Origin: Methyloligella sp. GL2
Lineage (GTDB): Bacteria > Pseudomonadota > Alphaproteobacteria > Rhizobiales > Methyloligellaceae
Direction of reading: 5' to 3'
Length of the DNA stretch: 64,000 bases
NCBI RefSeq assembly: GCF_013341275.1
Contig: NZ_CP054476.1
Location: forward strand, 2,778,988-2,842,987
Shown in pieces: positions 1-8,018 of the stretch; the stretch's first letter is position 1; each line of letters begins with the position of its first letter. The position numbers and the translations under genes were made by a program. Under the pieces are notes generated by a model. That model ran no database searches. It worked only from the letters and a program-made list of their open reading frames with translations, and had not been told where the DNA came from.

Positions 1-17
1 AGCGCTACTCAGATTCC

Positions 18-590
18 ATGAGCGGACGGACACAGACTGCGATCTTGCTTCTGGCGGGCCTTGCCTGGCTTGCCGGCGGGCTGGTGGCCGCGCCGCCGCC
101 GGCCAAGGCGCAGTTCTTCTGGTCGCCCTGGTTCGACGATCGTCCGCGCCGCAGCCGGCGTCCGCCGCCGAGCCCGCCTGTGGTGCCGCAACAGCCGCCG
201 GCCGGCGATCTGGTGCCGGTTCCGCAAGCCGAGCTGCCGCCGCCTCCCCCGCCACCGGACGACCGGCCCTATGACGACAAGCTGATGCGGCTGGCCGAGA
301 TCCTCGGCGCGCTGCATTACCTGCGCGAGCTATGCGGGGCGCAGGAAGGCCAGCTCTGGCGCGAACAGATGGACGCGCTGGTGAAGAGCGAGGGCACCAC
401 CGCGGTGCGCCGGGCGCGGCTGGTCAACAATTTCAATGACGGCTATCGCGGCTTCCGCCGCACCTATCGGACCTGCACGGATTCGGCCACGGTGGCGATC
501 GACCGCTTCACCCTGGAAGGCTCGCAGATCGCACTGGCATTGGCCGGGCCGACGGAGCCCACGGATCACGCCGCCAAAGCCTCCGAATAG
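18..590 (+). CDS. TIGR02301-type exported protein
   Basis: Encodes 190 aa. Residues 1-31 form a signal peptide (SGRTQT n-region, Leu/Ala-rich core, cleavage near AKAQ). A Pro/Arg-rich linker follows (about 45-85), then a compact C-terminal domain with three Cys-containing or aromatic helices (LHYLRELCG, NDGYRGFRRTYRTC). This matches the TIGR02301 family of small exported proteins found in Hyphomicrobiales, whose function is not known. The two Cys in the C-terminal domain could form a periplasmic disulfide; this is inference. The start is the ATG close to the window edge, so the upstream context is not visible. Confidence 0.8.
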   Translation: MSGRTQTAILLLAGLAWLAGGLVAAPPPAKAQFFWSPWFDDRPRRSRRPPPSPPVVPQQPPAGDLVPVPQAELPPPPPPPDDRPYDDKLMRLAEILGALHYLRELCGAQEGQLWREQMDALVKSEGTTAVRRARLVNNFNDGYRGFRRTYRTCTDSATVAIDRFTLEGSQIALALAGPTEPTDHAAKASE

Positions 591-732
591 GGGCGCCTGA
601 CAGGGCTCGCCGTTTCGCGCAGCGCCGCGGCCATAAACCTTACAAATTAACTGTCGGTTCACTCTGTGGCACAGGCCTCGCGTCTGGCGTGCTAGGCAAG
701 CAGTTGAACAACGCGCGCGAGGGAGAAGAACG

Positions 733-984
733 GTGCGAGGATCCTTGGTTTTGGACACGGTAGAAGACACCCATAAAGAAGCCGCGCTCGGCTACATTCT
801 CGATGCCTGGGAAGAGGCGATCTACGACGGAATCGAGCCGGAGATGATGGCCAATGCGGCTCTGTTCGCGGCGCTTTCCGATCTGATCACGATTTACGGC
901 GAGGACGCGGTGGCCAAGATGGCCGGCGGTCTTGCCCGGCGCATCAATCACGGCGAATTCACCTTGCGGCGCACCACCCAGTAG
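733..984 (+). CDS. conserved small hypothetical protein
   Basis: An 83-aa acidic protein (LGYILDAWEEAIYDGIEP near the N-terminus, AKMAGGLARRINHGEFTL near the C-terminus), predicted all-helical with no signal peptide or membrane segment. I do not recognise a named domain; it looks like a conserved alphaproteobacterial small protein. GTG at 733 is chosen because GAGGGAGAAG lies just upstream; a TTG twelve bases later is an alternative. It stands alone between convergent or unrelated genes. Confidence 0.6.
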   Translation: MRGSLVLDTVEDTHKEAALGYILDAWEEAIYDGIEPEMMANAALFAALSDLITIYGEDAVAKMAGGLARRINHGEFTLRRTTQ

Positions 985-1014
985 CGGCGCAGGAGGGCGC
1001 GGCCGGCGCCCGGG

Positions 1015-1686
1015 CTAAACCGGCCCGATACCGGCAAAGACTTTCACAAGCAGCACCACGCCAAAGACGAGAAGGATGCTTGCGGCGATCCGATTGATCA
1101 GCCGCAGGCGTCCTTCCGTCAGGCGATGGCGTATGGTGGCGATCAGCTCCGACAGGCCGAGCCACCAGGCAAGGCTGCCGCCCATCACCGACAGCACCAC
1201 GATCATCGCCTCCCAATAGGTCTCAAGCCCGCCGACCAGCGAGCCGAGCCCGCCGAAAATGGCGAGCATGCCGAGAATCGCGCCCGGATTGGTCACGGTG
1301 AGCAGGAAGGTCTGGGGGATGATGCCCATATGGCTCGCCACGGAGGAGCGCTCGTCGGCCGGCACTTCCAGGACGGGGCGGGTCAGAAACAAGCCGACCC
1401 CGAAAATCAGGATGATGATGCCGCCGATAATCTGGATCCAGCCCGCATAGGCGATCATGATGTCGGAGACGGCGGTCATGCTGAAGGCGGCGATGGCGGC
1501 CAGCAGCCCATCGCCGAGCACCGCGCCAAGGCCGGCCGCCAGGCCGCCGCCGAAGCCGCGCGCCACGGCACGCTGGATCACGAGGACGTTGACCGGCCCG
1601 GTGGGAGCGGCCACAAGAAGGCCAATGATCAACCCGGACACCACCAGTTGGATGCCGGAGAGCACGATATGGGCACCGGCTTCCAT
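1015..1686 (-). CDS. LysE family translocator
   Basis: A 223-aa integral membrane protein with about six hydrophobic segments and the LysE/RhtB signature near the N-terminus (GLLVAAPTGPVNVLVIQRA), followed by the Gly-rich GFGGGLAAGLGAVLGDG stretch. LysE/RhtB proteins export amino acids or related small metabolites across the inner membrane; the substrate here cannot be read from sequence. Translation starts at an ATG at 1686. It is monocistronic and convergent with the 733-984 gene, with a short GC-rich hairpin (995-1011) between the two stops. Confidence 0.85.
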   Translation of the reverse strand: MEAGAHIVLSGIQLVVSGLIIGLLVAAPTGPVNVLVIQRAVARGFGGGLAAGLGAVLGDGLLAAIAAFSMTAVSDIMIAYAGWIQIIGGIIILIFGVGLFLTRPVLEVPADERSSVASHMGIIPQTFLLTVTNPGAILGMLAIFGGLGSLVGGLETYWEAMIVVLSVMGGSLAWWLGLSELIATIRHRLTEGRLRLINRIAASILLVFGVVLLVKVFAGIGPV

Positions 1687-1756
1687 CGCGCGTTACTTCC
1701 AGATGGGACGAGGAGTCCGGCGGCGAAAATTTCGGTCCACCGATACGGGGTGATGC

Positions 1757-2407
1757 ATGAAACCGTTCGGAAAATCAGTGTTCGTGGCCTGCGCAGCATT
1801 GGTAGCGGCCAGTGCCATTTTTGTCTACGCCTTCGATGATCGAGCCCGCGCCGGCGAGCAGGTGCAGCCGAAATCCTCGCAAGCGCCTGCGAAAACCCAG
1901 GCCTCGCCCGCGCCATTGCCTCTACCGCCGGCAGAGACCGGCACGGCGGAAAGCGGCGCGACGCTCTACGATATCGGCGCTCTGCCGGATCCTGTGAAGA
2001 GCAAGCTGGAGCGAATCTTCATCGCCGCGCAAAGCGGGGATCTGGAAAAAATGCGCCCGGTGCTGGAATCCAACGGCGTCAAGCCGCTGGTGCGCAACGA
2101 ATGGACCCACGATCCGATCGCCTATTGGAAAGAGGTTTCCGCCGACGGCAGCGGGCGGGACATCCTGGCTGCGGTGATGAATGTGTTCTCACTCGGCTTC
2201 GTGAAAACCGGCTCAGGCGAGGAGACGATCTATGTCTGGCCCTATTTCGCCAAGCGCGACCTGACCAAGCTGACCCCGGTGGAGCAGGTGGAGCTCTACC
2301 GCATCGTGCCGCCGAAGGAGGCGGCGGCGATGCTGAAGTCGGGAAAATATACCGGCTATAGCGCCGGGATCAGCGCCACCGGCATCTGGCATTACTTCCT
2401 GCGCTAG
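1757..2407 (+). CDS. exported hypothetical protein
   Basis: A 216-aa protein with an N-terminal signal or anchor (KPFGKSVFVACAALVAASAIFVYAF), a Pro/Ala-rich linker (about 35-65), and a C-terminal domain of about 145 aa with conserved-looking features (WTHDPIAYWKEVSADGSGRD, YVWPYFAKRDLTKLTPVEQ, GISATGIWHYFLR). Similar single-domain exported proteins of unknown function occur in Hyphomicrobiales. Periplasmic location is inferred from the signal. It is divergent from lysE-like 1015-1686 and convergent with pyrC. Confidence 0.7.
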   Translation: MKPFGKSVFVACAALVAASAIFVYAFDDRARAGEQVQPKSSQAPAKTQASPAPLPLPPAETGTAESGATLYDIGALPDPVKSKLERIFIAAQSGDLEKMRPVLESNGVKPLVRNEWTHDPIAYWKEVSADGSGRDILAAVMNVFSLGFVKTGSGEETIYVWPYFAKRDLTKLTPVEQVELYRIVPPKEAAAMLKSGKYTGYSAGISATGIWHYFLR

Positions 2408-2428
2408 CGGAGCGGCCGCCCCTCGGCC

Positions 2429-3760
2429 CTACCCGGCTTTGGGCAGCGCCTCGCCGAACTCGACGGCACGCCCGCGGGGCTCGGTAATCTCGCCTTCCCA
2501 CATCGCCTTATAGCCGCGAATGATGGTGCCGACGGGCCAGCCCTGCACGGTCTTGCCGGCAAACGGCGTCCAGCCGCTTTTGCTCTCGACCCATTCGTCG
2601 GAAATGGTCTCGCGGCGCTTCAGATCGCAGATGGTGAAGTCGGCGTCGTAGCCGACGGCAATGCGTCCCTTTCGGGAAATTCCGAAGATGCGCTGCGCGC
2701 CGGCGCTGGTGAGGTCGATGAAGCGGGCGAGGCTGAGGCTCCCCTGATTGACCTGGTCCAGCATCACCGGCACCAAGGTCTGCACGCCGGGCATGCCGGA
2801 GGGCGAGGCCGGATAGGGCTTCGCCTTCTCCTCCAGCGTATGCGGCGCGTGATCGGAGCCGAGCACGTCGACCACGCCCTGATCGAGGCCCCACCAGAGC
2901 ACGCGCTGATGCTCGACATCGCGGATCGGCGGGTTCATCTGGGCCTTGGTGCCGAGAAGCTCGTAGGCCTCCGGCGCGGCGAGCAGCAGATGCTGCGGCG
3001 TCACCTCGACGCTGACGACATCCTTATGCAGGGCGAGAAGCTCCATCTCCGCGGCTGTGGAGACATGCAGCACATGGATACGCTTGCCGGCGATGCGCGC
3101 AGCAGAGATCAGCGCCTCGGTGGAGCTGAGAGCGGCTTCCGCATCGCGCCATTCGCTATGGCTTTTCGGATCGCCCTCGCGGCGGATATCGGCACGGTCG
3201 CGCAGGCGCCCTTCATTCTCCGAATGGAACGCGGCGCGGCGGGAGATGCGGGAGAGCAGCGCGGCCAAGGCCTCGGGGTCCTCGAGCAGGAGATCGCCGG
3301 TGGAGGAGCCGAGAAACACCTTGATGCCGGCGGCGCCCGGCAGCTTCTCCAGCATGGGAAGCAGATCGATATTGTTTTGCGTCGCGCCGACATAGAAGGC
3401 GAAGTCGCAATGCATGCGCCCGGTGGCGCGGGCGACCTTGTCTTCCAGTGCCTCCTTCGAGGTGGTGACGGGGTTGGTGTTCGGCATCTCGAACACGGCG
3501 GTGACGCCGCCCGCCACGGCAGAGCGGCTGCCGCTCGCCAGGTCTTCCTTATGCTCGCCGCCGGGCTCGCGGAAATGGCATTGGGTGTCGATCACGCCGG
3601 GAAGGATATGCAGCCCGGTCGCCTCGATGGTCTCCGTGGCCTCGCCGTCCGGAATATCGCCGATCGCGGCGATGCGCCCGCCCGCCACGGCGATATCGGC
3701 CTTGGCGCTGCCGGCGTGATTGACCACTGTGCCGTTCTTGATCAGGAGGTCGTAGCTCAA
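2429..3760 (-). CDS. pyrC: dihydroorotase family amidohydrolase
   Basis: A 443-aa member of the cyclic amidohydrolase superfamily, type I dihydroorotase group (carbamoyl-aspartate to dihydroorotate, pyrimidine synthesis). Visible features are the N-terminal beta-sandwich strand (YDLLIKNGTVVNHAG), DTQCHFREPG (about 58-67), EMPNTNP, and the late metal-site segment SDHAPHTLEEKAKPYP with GMPGVQTLVPVML. The first His of the usual HxH is Gln (Q60-C-H62), a variant I recall in several annotated bacterial dihydroorotases. The TTG start at 3760 is preferred because GGAAGGAAAG precedes it; another TTG at 3811 would add 17 unconserved residues. Divergent from the YgfZ gene. Confidence 0.85.
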   Translation of the reverse strand: MSYDLLIKNGTVVNHAGSAKADIAVAGGRIAAIGDIPDGEATETIEATGLHILPGVIDTQCHFREPGGEHKEDLASGSRSAVAGGVTAVFEMPNTNPVTTSKEALEDKVARATGRMHCDFAFYVGATQNNIDLLPMLEKLPGAAGIKVFLGSSTGDLLLEDPEALAALLSRISRRAAFHSENEGRLRDRADIRREGDPKSHSEWRDAEAALSSTEALISAARIAGKRIHVLHVSTAAEMELLALHKDVVSVEVTPQHLLLAAPEAYELLGTKAQMNPPIRDVEHQRVLWWGLDQGVVDVLGSDHAPHTLEEKAKPYPASPSGMPGVQTLVPVMLDQVNQGSLSLARFIDLTSAGAQRIFGISRKGRIAVGYDADFTICDLKRRETISDEWVESKSGWTPFAGKTVQGWPVGTIIRGYKAMWEGEITEPRGRAVEFGEALPKAG

Positions 3761-3847
3761 GGAAGACTTTCCTTCCGTCGGTGCGCCCTTGCGGGAGCGG
3801 AGGCGCTTCAATACATCTGGGTGCCCTTGCTAGCAGAGATGCGCGCC

Positions 3848-4726
3848 ATGAGCCATTGTCAGAAATTGCTACTCGACGATCGGGCGGTGATCGCCGTTTC
3901 CGGGGAAGATGCGAGCCATTTCCTGCAAGGCCTCGTCACCAGCAACATCACCCATGTTTCAGACGGCACGGCCATCTATGCAGCGCTGCTGATACCGCAG
4001 GGCAAGATCCTGTTCGACTTCTTCATCGCAAGCGACGGCAAGGGCGGCTATCTGTTCGATTGCCTCGCCGAGCAGGCGGCAGAGCTCGCCAAGCGCCTCA
4101 CCTTCTACAAGCTCCGCGCCAAGGTGGAGATTGCGGCACGGCCGGAGCTTCGCGTGGCCGCATTGTTCGGCGACGTGCCGGAACCGCTCGATCTTCCCGA
4201 TGGCGTCATCGCCTTCCCCGATCCGCGGCTTGCGGCGCTGGGGACGCGGGTGATCCTGGACGCGGACGATTTCGCCGCGCTCCCGGGCGAGGCGGCAAGC
4301 CAAGCCGACTACGATAGCTTACGCATCGCGCACGGGGTTCCGGCCGGCGGGCAAGATTTCCAGTATGGCGGCACCTTCCCGCATGAGGCGCTGCTCGACC
4401 AGCTCGGCGGCGTCGACTTCACCAAGGGCTGCTTCATCGGCCAGGAGGTGGTCTCACGCATGGAGCATCGCGGCACGGCACGCAAACGCATCGTGCCGGT
4501 AAGCGCCGACGCGGATCTCCCGGAACCGGGCACCGAGATCAGCGCCGACGGCGCGCCGATCGGCACGCTCGGCTCGGTGAGCGGCAGGTCCGGCCTAGCG
4601 CTGATCCGGCTGGACCGGGCGGGCGATGCGATCTCCAAGGACAAGCCTCTGATGGCCGGCGATGTGGCGATCTCGCTCGCCAAACCCGATTGGGCGCGTT
4701 TCGCCATCCCGACGGAAGCGGCATGA
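3848..4726 (+). CDS. ygfZ: YgfZ/GcvT-fold folate-binding protein
   Basis: A 292-aa cytosolic protein of the YgfZ (IbaG/Iba57-like) family, which uses tetrahydrofolate in assembly or repair of Fe-S enzymes. The family signature KGCFIGQEVVSRMEHRG sits around residue 195-212; the N-terminus reads LLDDRAVIAVSGEDASHFLQ, typical of the GcvT fold. The reading frame is open far upstream, but similarity begins here; ATG at 3839 is a close alternative start. The stop overlaps the start of tag (ATGA), so the two are translationally coupled. Confidence 0.88.
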   Translation: MSHCQKLLLDDRAVIAVSGEDASHFLQGLVTSNITHVSDGTAIYAALLIPQGKILFDFFIASDGKGGYLFDCLAEQAAELAKRLTFYKLRAKVEIAARPELRVAALFGDVPEPLDLPDGVIAFPDPRLAALGTRVILDADDFAALPGEAASQADYDSLRIAHGVPAGGQDFQYGGTFPHEALLDQLGGVDFTKGCFIGQEVVSRMEHRGTARKRIVPVSADADLPEPGTEISADGAPIGTLGSVSGRSGLALIRLDRAGDAISKDKPLMAGDVAISLAKPDWARFAIPTEAA

Positions 4727-5325
4727 GTGCCGGCATGAGCGAAGACGAGACGCGCTGTCCCTGGGCGGGAAACGATCCGCTCTATATCGCCTATCACGAC
4801 ACAGAATGGGGCGTGCCGAAGCACGATTCCCGCGCACTGTTCGAGAAGCTGGTGCTGGAGGGATTCCAGGCCGGGCTTTCCTGGATCACGATCTTGCGCA
4901 AGCGCGAGCGCTTCCGCGAGGTGTTCGACAATTTCGAAGCCGCGCAAATGGTGGATTACGGGCCCGAGAAGATCGAAGCGCTGCTGAAGGATCCCGGCAT
5001 CATCCGCCATCGCGGCAAGATCGAAGCGGCGATCTCCAATGCCCGCGCCTTTCTAGAGCTCGAGCAAGGCCCCGGCTTCACCAACTTCATCTGGGACACG
5101 GTGGACGGGCAGACGGTGCAGAACGGCTTCCGCAGCATGAGCGAGATTCCGGCCGAGACCGCGCAAAGCCGCGCGCTCGCCAAGGCGCTGAAAGCGCATG
5201 GCTTCCGCTTCTGCGGTCCGGTGACAGTCTATGCCTTCATGCAAAGCGTCGGGCTGGTGAACGACCATCTGGTATCGTGCCCGCGCCACGCGGCTTGCGC
5301 CGGCCTTGCCCAGCAGGCCGGCTGA
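4723..5325 (+). CDS. tag: DNA-3-methyladenine glycosylase I
   Basis: A 200-aa base-excision-repair glycosylase that removes 3-methyladenine from DNA. The family hallmarks are present: RCPWAGNDPLYIAYHDTEWG near the N-terminus, LFEKLVLEGFQAGLSWITIL, then the C-terminal HLVSCPRHAAC. The Cys and His in the first and last motifs match the zinc ligands of E. coli Tag. ATG at 4723 is chosen because it overlaps the preceding stop by 4 bp; an upstream in-frame codon at 4690 would lie inside ygfZ. Confidence 0.93.
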   Translation: MSAGMSEDETRCPWAGNDPLYIAYHDTEWGVPKHDSRALFEKLVLEGFQAGLSWITILRKRERFREVFDNFEAAQMVDYGPEKIEALLKDPGIIRHRGKIEAAISNARAFLELEQGPGFTNFIWDTVDGQTVQNGFRSMSEIPAETAQSRALAKALKAHGFRFCGPVTVYAFMQSVGLVNDHLVSCPRHAACAGLAQQAG

Positions 5326-5358
5326 TGCGAGCCGCCGATTTTGCCAAGAGAATTGAAG

Positions 5359-5601
5359 CTAGCCGCGGCCACGTGGATCGCGATTGCGTGGATAGGTGCG
5401 CTCTTCCTGGATCTTGCCGTCGCGTTTACGGATGCGCACAGATCCCTCTTTCACCGCTTTTTCCAGGACACCACCCTTGATCGCGTCGGCTTTGGTCTTG
5501 AACCTCTTCACGACGTCCTTGGTCGATTCGTTCTTCAGTTCCCACTTGCTGTTCGTTGAGTTGTACATCAGCGAATAGCGGGTCAGCTTGGTCTTTGCCA
5601 T
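5359..5601 (-). CDS. DUF2188 domain protein
   Basis: An 80-aa basic protein (YSLMYNSTNSKWELKNEST, then FKTKADAIKGGVLEKAVKEG and VRIRKRDGKIQEERTYPR). The order of beta-strand, central helix and the R-x-DGKIQEERTYPR tail is that of DUF2188, small cytosolic proteins of unknown role. A strong ribosome-binding site (GGGGAG) precedes the ATG. The upstream region carries three ATACT repeats on the helical face (5641-5675) that may be regulatory. It is convergent with tag. Confidence 0.8.
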   Translation of the reverse strand: MAKTKLTRYSLMYNSTNSKWELKNESTKDVVKRFKTKADAIKGGVLEKAVKEGSVRIRKRDGKIQEERTYPRNRDPRGRG

Positions 5602-5640
5602 CTGTCATGCTCCCCTGTGACGTGAAAAGACGACCCTGCG

Positions 5641-5675
5641 ATACTTAGTCATACTATGAACTTTAACTTCATACT
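5641..5675. promoter_or_regulatory. phased ATACT repeats
   Basis: ATACT occurs at 5641, 5651 and 5671, that is at 10- and 20-bp spacing, and TATGAA-N7-TTCATA forms an inverted repeat at 5655-5673. The segment is AT-rich against a GC-rich background and lies between the divergent DUF2188 gene and the HD hydrolase gene. This looks like a regulator-binding array; the regulator is not known. Confidence 0.35.
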
Positions 5676-5743
5676 TCCCCTAAGTGTTTTGGCAATGGTT
5701 GTGCAACTTGTCGAGCCCTCGATTGCCAAATGGCAGGTTACGA

Positions 5744-6355
5744 ATGGCTAGTCTCGGCGAGAACAAGGCGCGGGCATGGCAGCGCATGCTGAGCGGGCGG
5801 CGGCTCGATCTACTCGATCCCTCGCCGCTCGATATCGAGATCACCGATATCGCCCACGGACTTGCCCGGGTGGCACGCTGGAACGGCCAGACCCATGGCG
5901 AGCATGCCTTCTCGGTGGCCGAGCACAGCATGATCGTGGAGGAGATCGTCGCGGCGCTGAATCCGGATATCGACCGGCGCTGGCGGCTGGCAGCGCTACT
6001 GCATGACGGGGCGGAATATGTGATCGGCGATCTGATCAGCCCGTTCAAGGCGGCACTCTCGTTCGATTACAAGGAGTTCGAGAACCGGCTGCTGGCGGCA
6101 ATCCATATCCGCTTCGGCCTGCCGCCAAAGCCGCCGCAGAAAATCGAAGCGCTGATCAAGCGCGCCGACCGCATCGCCGCCTTCTATGAAGCGACCCGGC
6201 TGGCCGGTTTCGAGGTGGACGAGGCGAAGCGCTATTTCGGGGCGCCGCGGGGGCTCGATAGCAAGCTTGCGAACAAGCTCACCAAGCTGAAGCCGCTGCC
6301 GGCGGGCGAGGCGCAGGCGCGCTTCCTGAAACGTTTTTCAAAGCTTCATCTTTGA
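5744..6355 (+). CDS. HD domain phosphohydrolase (YfbR-like)
   Basis: A 203-aa soluble HD-superfamily metal-dependent phosphohydrolase. Ligand motifs are visible in order: H in THGEHAFSVAEHSMIVEE, the HD pair in LAALLHDGAEYVIGDLISPFK, and a later Asp in IKRADRIAAFYEATRLAG. Its size and layout resemble YfbR-type 5'-nucleotidases, but the substrate is not proven. ATG at 5744 has AGG about 9 bases upstream; the frame is open to 5684 without similarity. It is monocistronic. Confidence 0.82.
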   Translation: MASLGENKARAWQRMLSGRRLDLLDPSPLDIEITDIAHGLARVARWNGQTHGEHAFSVAEHSMIVEEIVAALNPDIDRRWRLAALLHDGAEYVIGDLISPFKAALSFDYKEFENRLLAAIHIRFGLPPKPPQKIEALIKRADRIAAFYEATRLAGFEVDEAKRYFGAPRGLDSKLANKLTKLKPLPAGEAQARFLKRFSKLHL

Positions 6356-6470
6356 TCAACACAAAGATGCGTAAAAGCCTTAGTGATTCGGGGATTTTGT
6401 TGCGATTCGTCCGCGATTTCGCCATGAAGCCTTGCTATGGGGACGCACACTAGGGAGTGCGTACGAGACG

Positions 6471-6998
6471 ATGCCCAAACAAACCATTTATGTTTCTCCG
6501 CTCAGCGGCGTTGCAGGCACCGTCGCCGATGCGGGGGTGAGCCATCTCATCACGCTGATCAATAGCGAGATGCAGGTGGATACGCCGGCCAGCATCGAGC
6601 CGATGCGGCATTTGCGGCTTTCGATGAACGATATCTGCGACCCGACGCCGGGGCGTACCGCGCCTTGCGTCGATCATGTGCAGGAGCTGATCGATTTCGC
6701 CCAAAGCTGGGACCGCGAGGCGCCGCTGCTGATCCATTGCTGGGCCGGCATCAGCCGCTCCACGGCCGCCGCCTTCATCGTGCTCTGCGCGCTGAACCCG
6801 GAGCTCGACGAGCGGCGCGTTGCGCAGTCTTTGCGCCAAGCCTCCCCCACCGCCTATCCCAACCGGCGGCTGGTGGCGCTGGCCGACGAGCTGCTCAACC
6901 GCGAGGGCCGTATGCTGGCGGCGGTGGAAGCGATCGGCGATGGCGAAATCGCCGCCGAGGGCCGGGTCTTCACGCTCGACGCGCAACTCGCGGCGTAA
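6471..6998 (+). CDS. tyrosine/dual-specificity phosphatase family protein
   Basis: A 175-aa cytosolic protein with the Cys-loop phosphatase signature LLIHCWAGISRSTAAA (HCx5R; nucleophile Cys90, Arg96) and an upstream acidic loop (MNDICDPTPG) that may supply the general acid. The family hydrolyses phosphate esters on Tyr/Ser/Thr or small molecules; the substrate is not known. ATG at 6471 is preceded by AGGGAG. Its stop is only 3 bases before the start of the nadQ-like gene, so the two are probably co-transcribed. Confidence 0.82.
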   Translation: MPKQTIYVSPLSGVAGTVADAGVSHLITLINSEMQVDTPASIEPMRHLRLSMNDICDPTPGRTAPCVDHVQELIDFAQSWDREAPLLIHCWAGISRSTAAAFIVLCALNPELDERRVAQSLRQASPTAYPNRRLVALADELLNREGRMLAAVEAIGDGEIAAEGRVFTLDAQLAA

Positions 6999-7001
6999 GT
7001 T

Positions 7002-8015
7002 ATGGCGGCCCCATCAAGCGCCGCCCGTCCCGGTCCCGACACGGCGACCGATCTCAAGATCGAAATCGGGCTGAACGCCGCCATCGTCACGGTGGCGGAG
7101 CGGCAGCCGCAAATCCTGGTGGTGCGTCCGGGCACGGTCGGTTCGGGCGAATACGATGCCCTGCCCTTCGGCCCGTTCGCGCCGCGCAATCACCGCACAT
7201 TGGAAATTGGCCTGCGCGCCTGGGTGGAGGAGCAGACCGGTCTCGATCTCGGCTATGTCGAGCAGCTCTATACTTTCGGCGATCGCGGCCGCCATGCGGA
7301 GCCGGGAGATGGCGCCTCGCATATGCTGTCGGTGGGCTATCTGGCCCTGTCCCGCGGCAGCGCCGACGATCTGCGCGGGGCGCATTGGTCGCCCTGGTAT
7401 GCCTATTTCCCCTGGGAAGACTGGCGCAAAGGAAAGCCCGCCATCCTCACCGACGAGATCGAGCCGCGGCTGAAGGAATGGGCCGAGCGTCCGCCGCTGC
7501 CCGGCGCACCGGCACGGGCGCTGCGCCGCCCCGACCGGCTGAAGATCGGCTTCGGCATCGGCGGCGGCTGGGACGAGGAGAAGGTGCTGGAGCGCTACGA
7601 GCTGCTCTACGAGGCCGGCCTCGTCACCGAAGCCAAGCGCGACGGGCGGAAAGCCGCCGGGCAATGGCAGGACTTGCCGGAGATCGGCCGACCGATGGCT
7701 TTCGATCACCGGCGCATTCTGGCGACCGCCATCAGCCGCCTGCGGGGCAAGCTGAAATACCGCCCGGTGGTGTTCGAACTGCTTCCGGCCGAGTTCACTC
7801 TGTACGATCTGCAGCAGACGGTGGAGGCAATCTCCGGCACGCTGCTGCATAAGCAGAATTTCCGCCGCCTGGTGGAGCATGCCGGTCTCGTGGAGCAGAC
7901 CGGCAATGTCTCGACCCGCACCGGCGGCCGGCCGGCGCGGCTTTACCGCTTCCGCCGCGAAGTGGTGCTGGAGCGGCCCGCCCCGGGCTTGCGGGTGAAG
8001 CCGGCGCGGGGCTGA
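7002..8015 (+). CDS. nadQ: NadQ-like Nudix-fold regulator of NAD synthesis
   Basis: 337 aa with an N-terminal Nudix-like domain (about 20-160) and a C-terminal winged helix (about 255-330; FTLYDLQQTVEAISG, KQNFRRLVEHAGLVE, TGGRPARLYRF), the architecture of NrtR/COG4111 regulators. The Nudix box is degenerate: where an REUXEEXGU pattern is expected the protein has AWVEEQTGL, so hydrolysis is unlikely and ligand sensing more likely. In alphaproteobacteria, COG4111 proteins (NadQ) are predicted by comparative genomics to control nad genes. The nadABC operon lies 3.5 kb downstream and carries a matching kind of palindrome (11444-11460). DNA binding here is inference. Confidence 0.78.
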   Translation: MAAPSSAARPGPDTATDLKIEIGLNAAIVTVAERQPQILVVRPGTVGSGEYDALPFGPFAPRNHRTLEIGLRAWVEEQTGLDLGYVEQLYTFGDRGRHAEPGDGASHMLSVGYLALSRGSADDLRGAHWSPWYAYFPWEDWRKGKPAILTDEIEPRLKEWAERPPLPGAPARALRRPDRLKIGFGIGGGWDEEKVLERYELLYEAGLVTEAKRDGRKAAGQWQDLPEIGRPMAFDHRRILATAISRLRGKLKYRPVVFELLPAEFTLYDLQQTVEAISGTLLHKQNFRRLVEHAGLVEQTGNVSTRTGGRPARLYRFRREVVLERPAPGLRVKPARG

Positions 8016-8018
8016 GCC

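Noticed and set aside
2840..3847. Upstream part of a long plus-strand frame running into ygfZ
   Set aside because: Antisense to dihydroorotase; family similarity begins only at about 3848.
5602..5621. Possible Pho box (CTGTCAT ... CTGTGAC)
   Set aside because: Spacing of the two half-sites is 13 instead of 11 bp and it sits in the ribosome-binding region of the DUF2188 gene.
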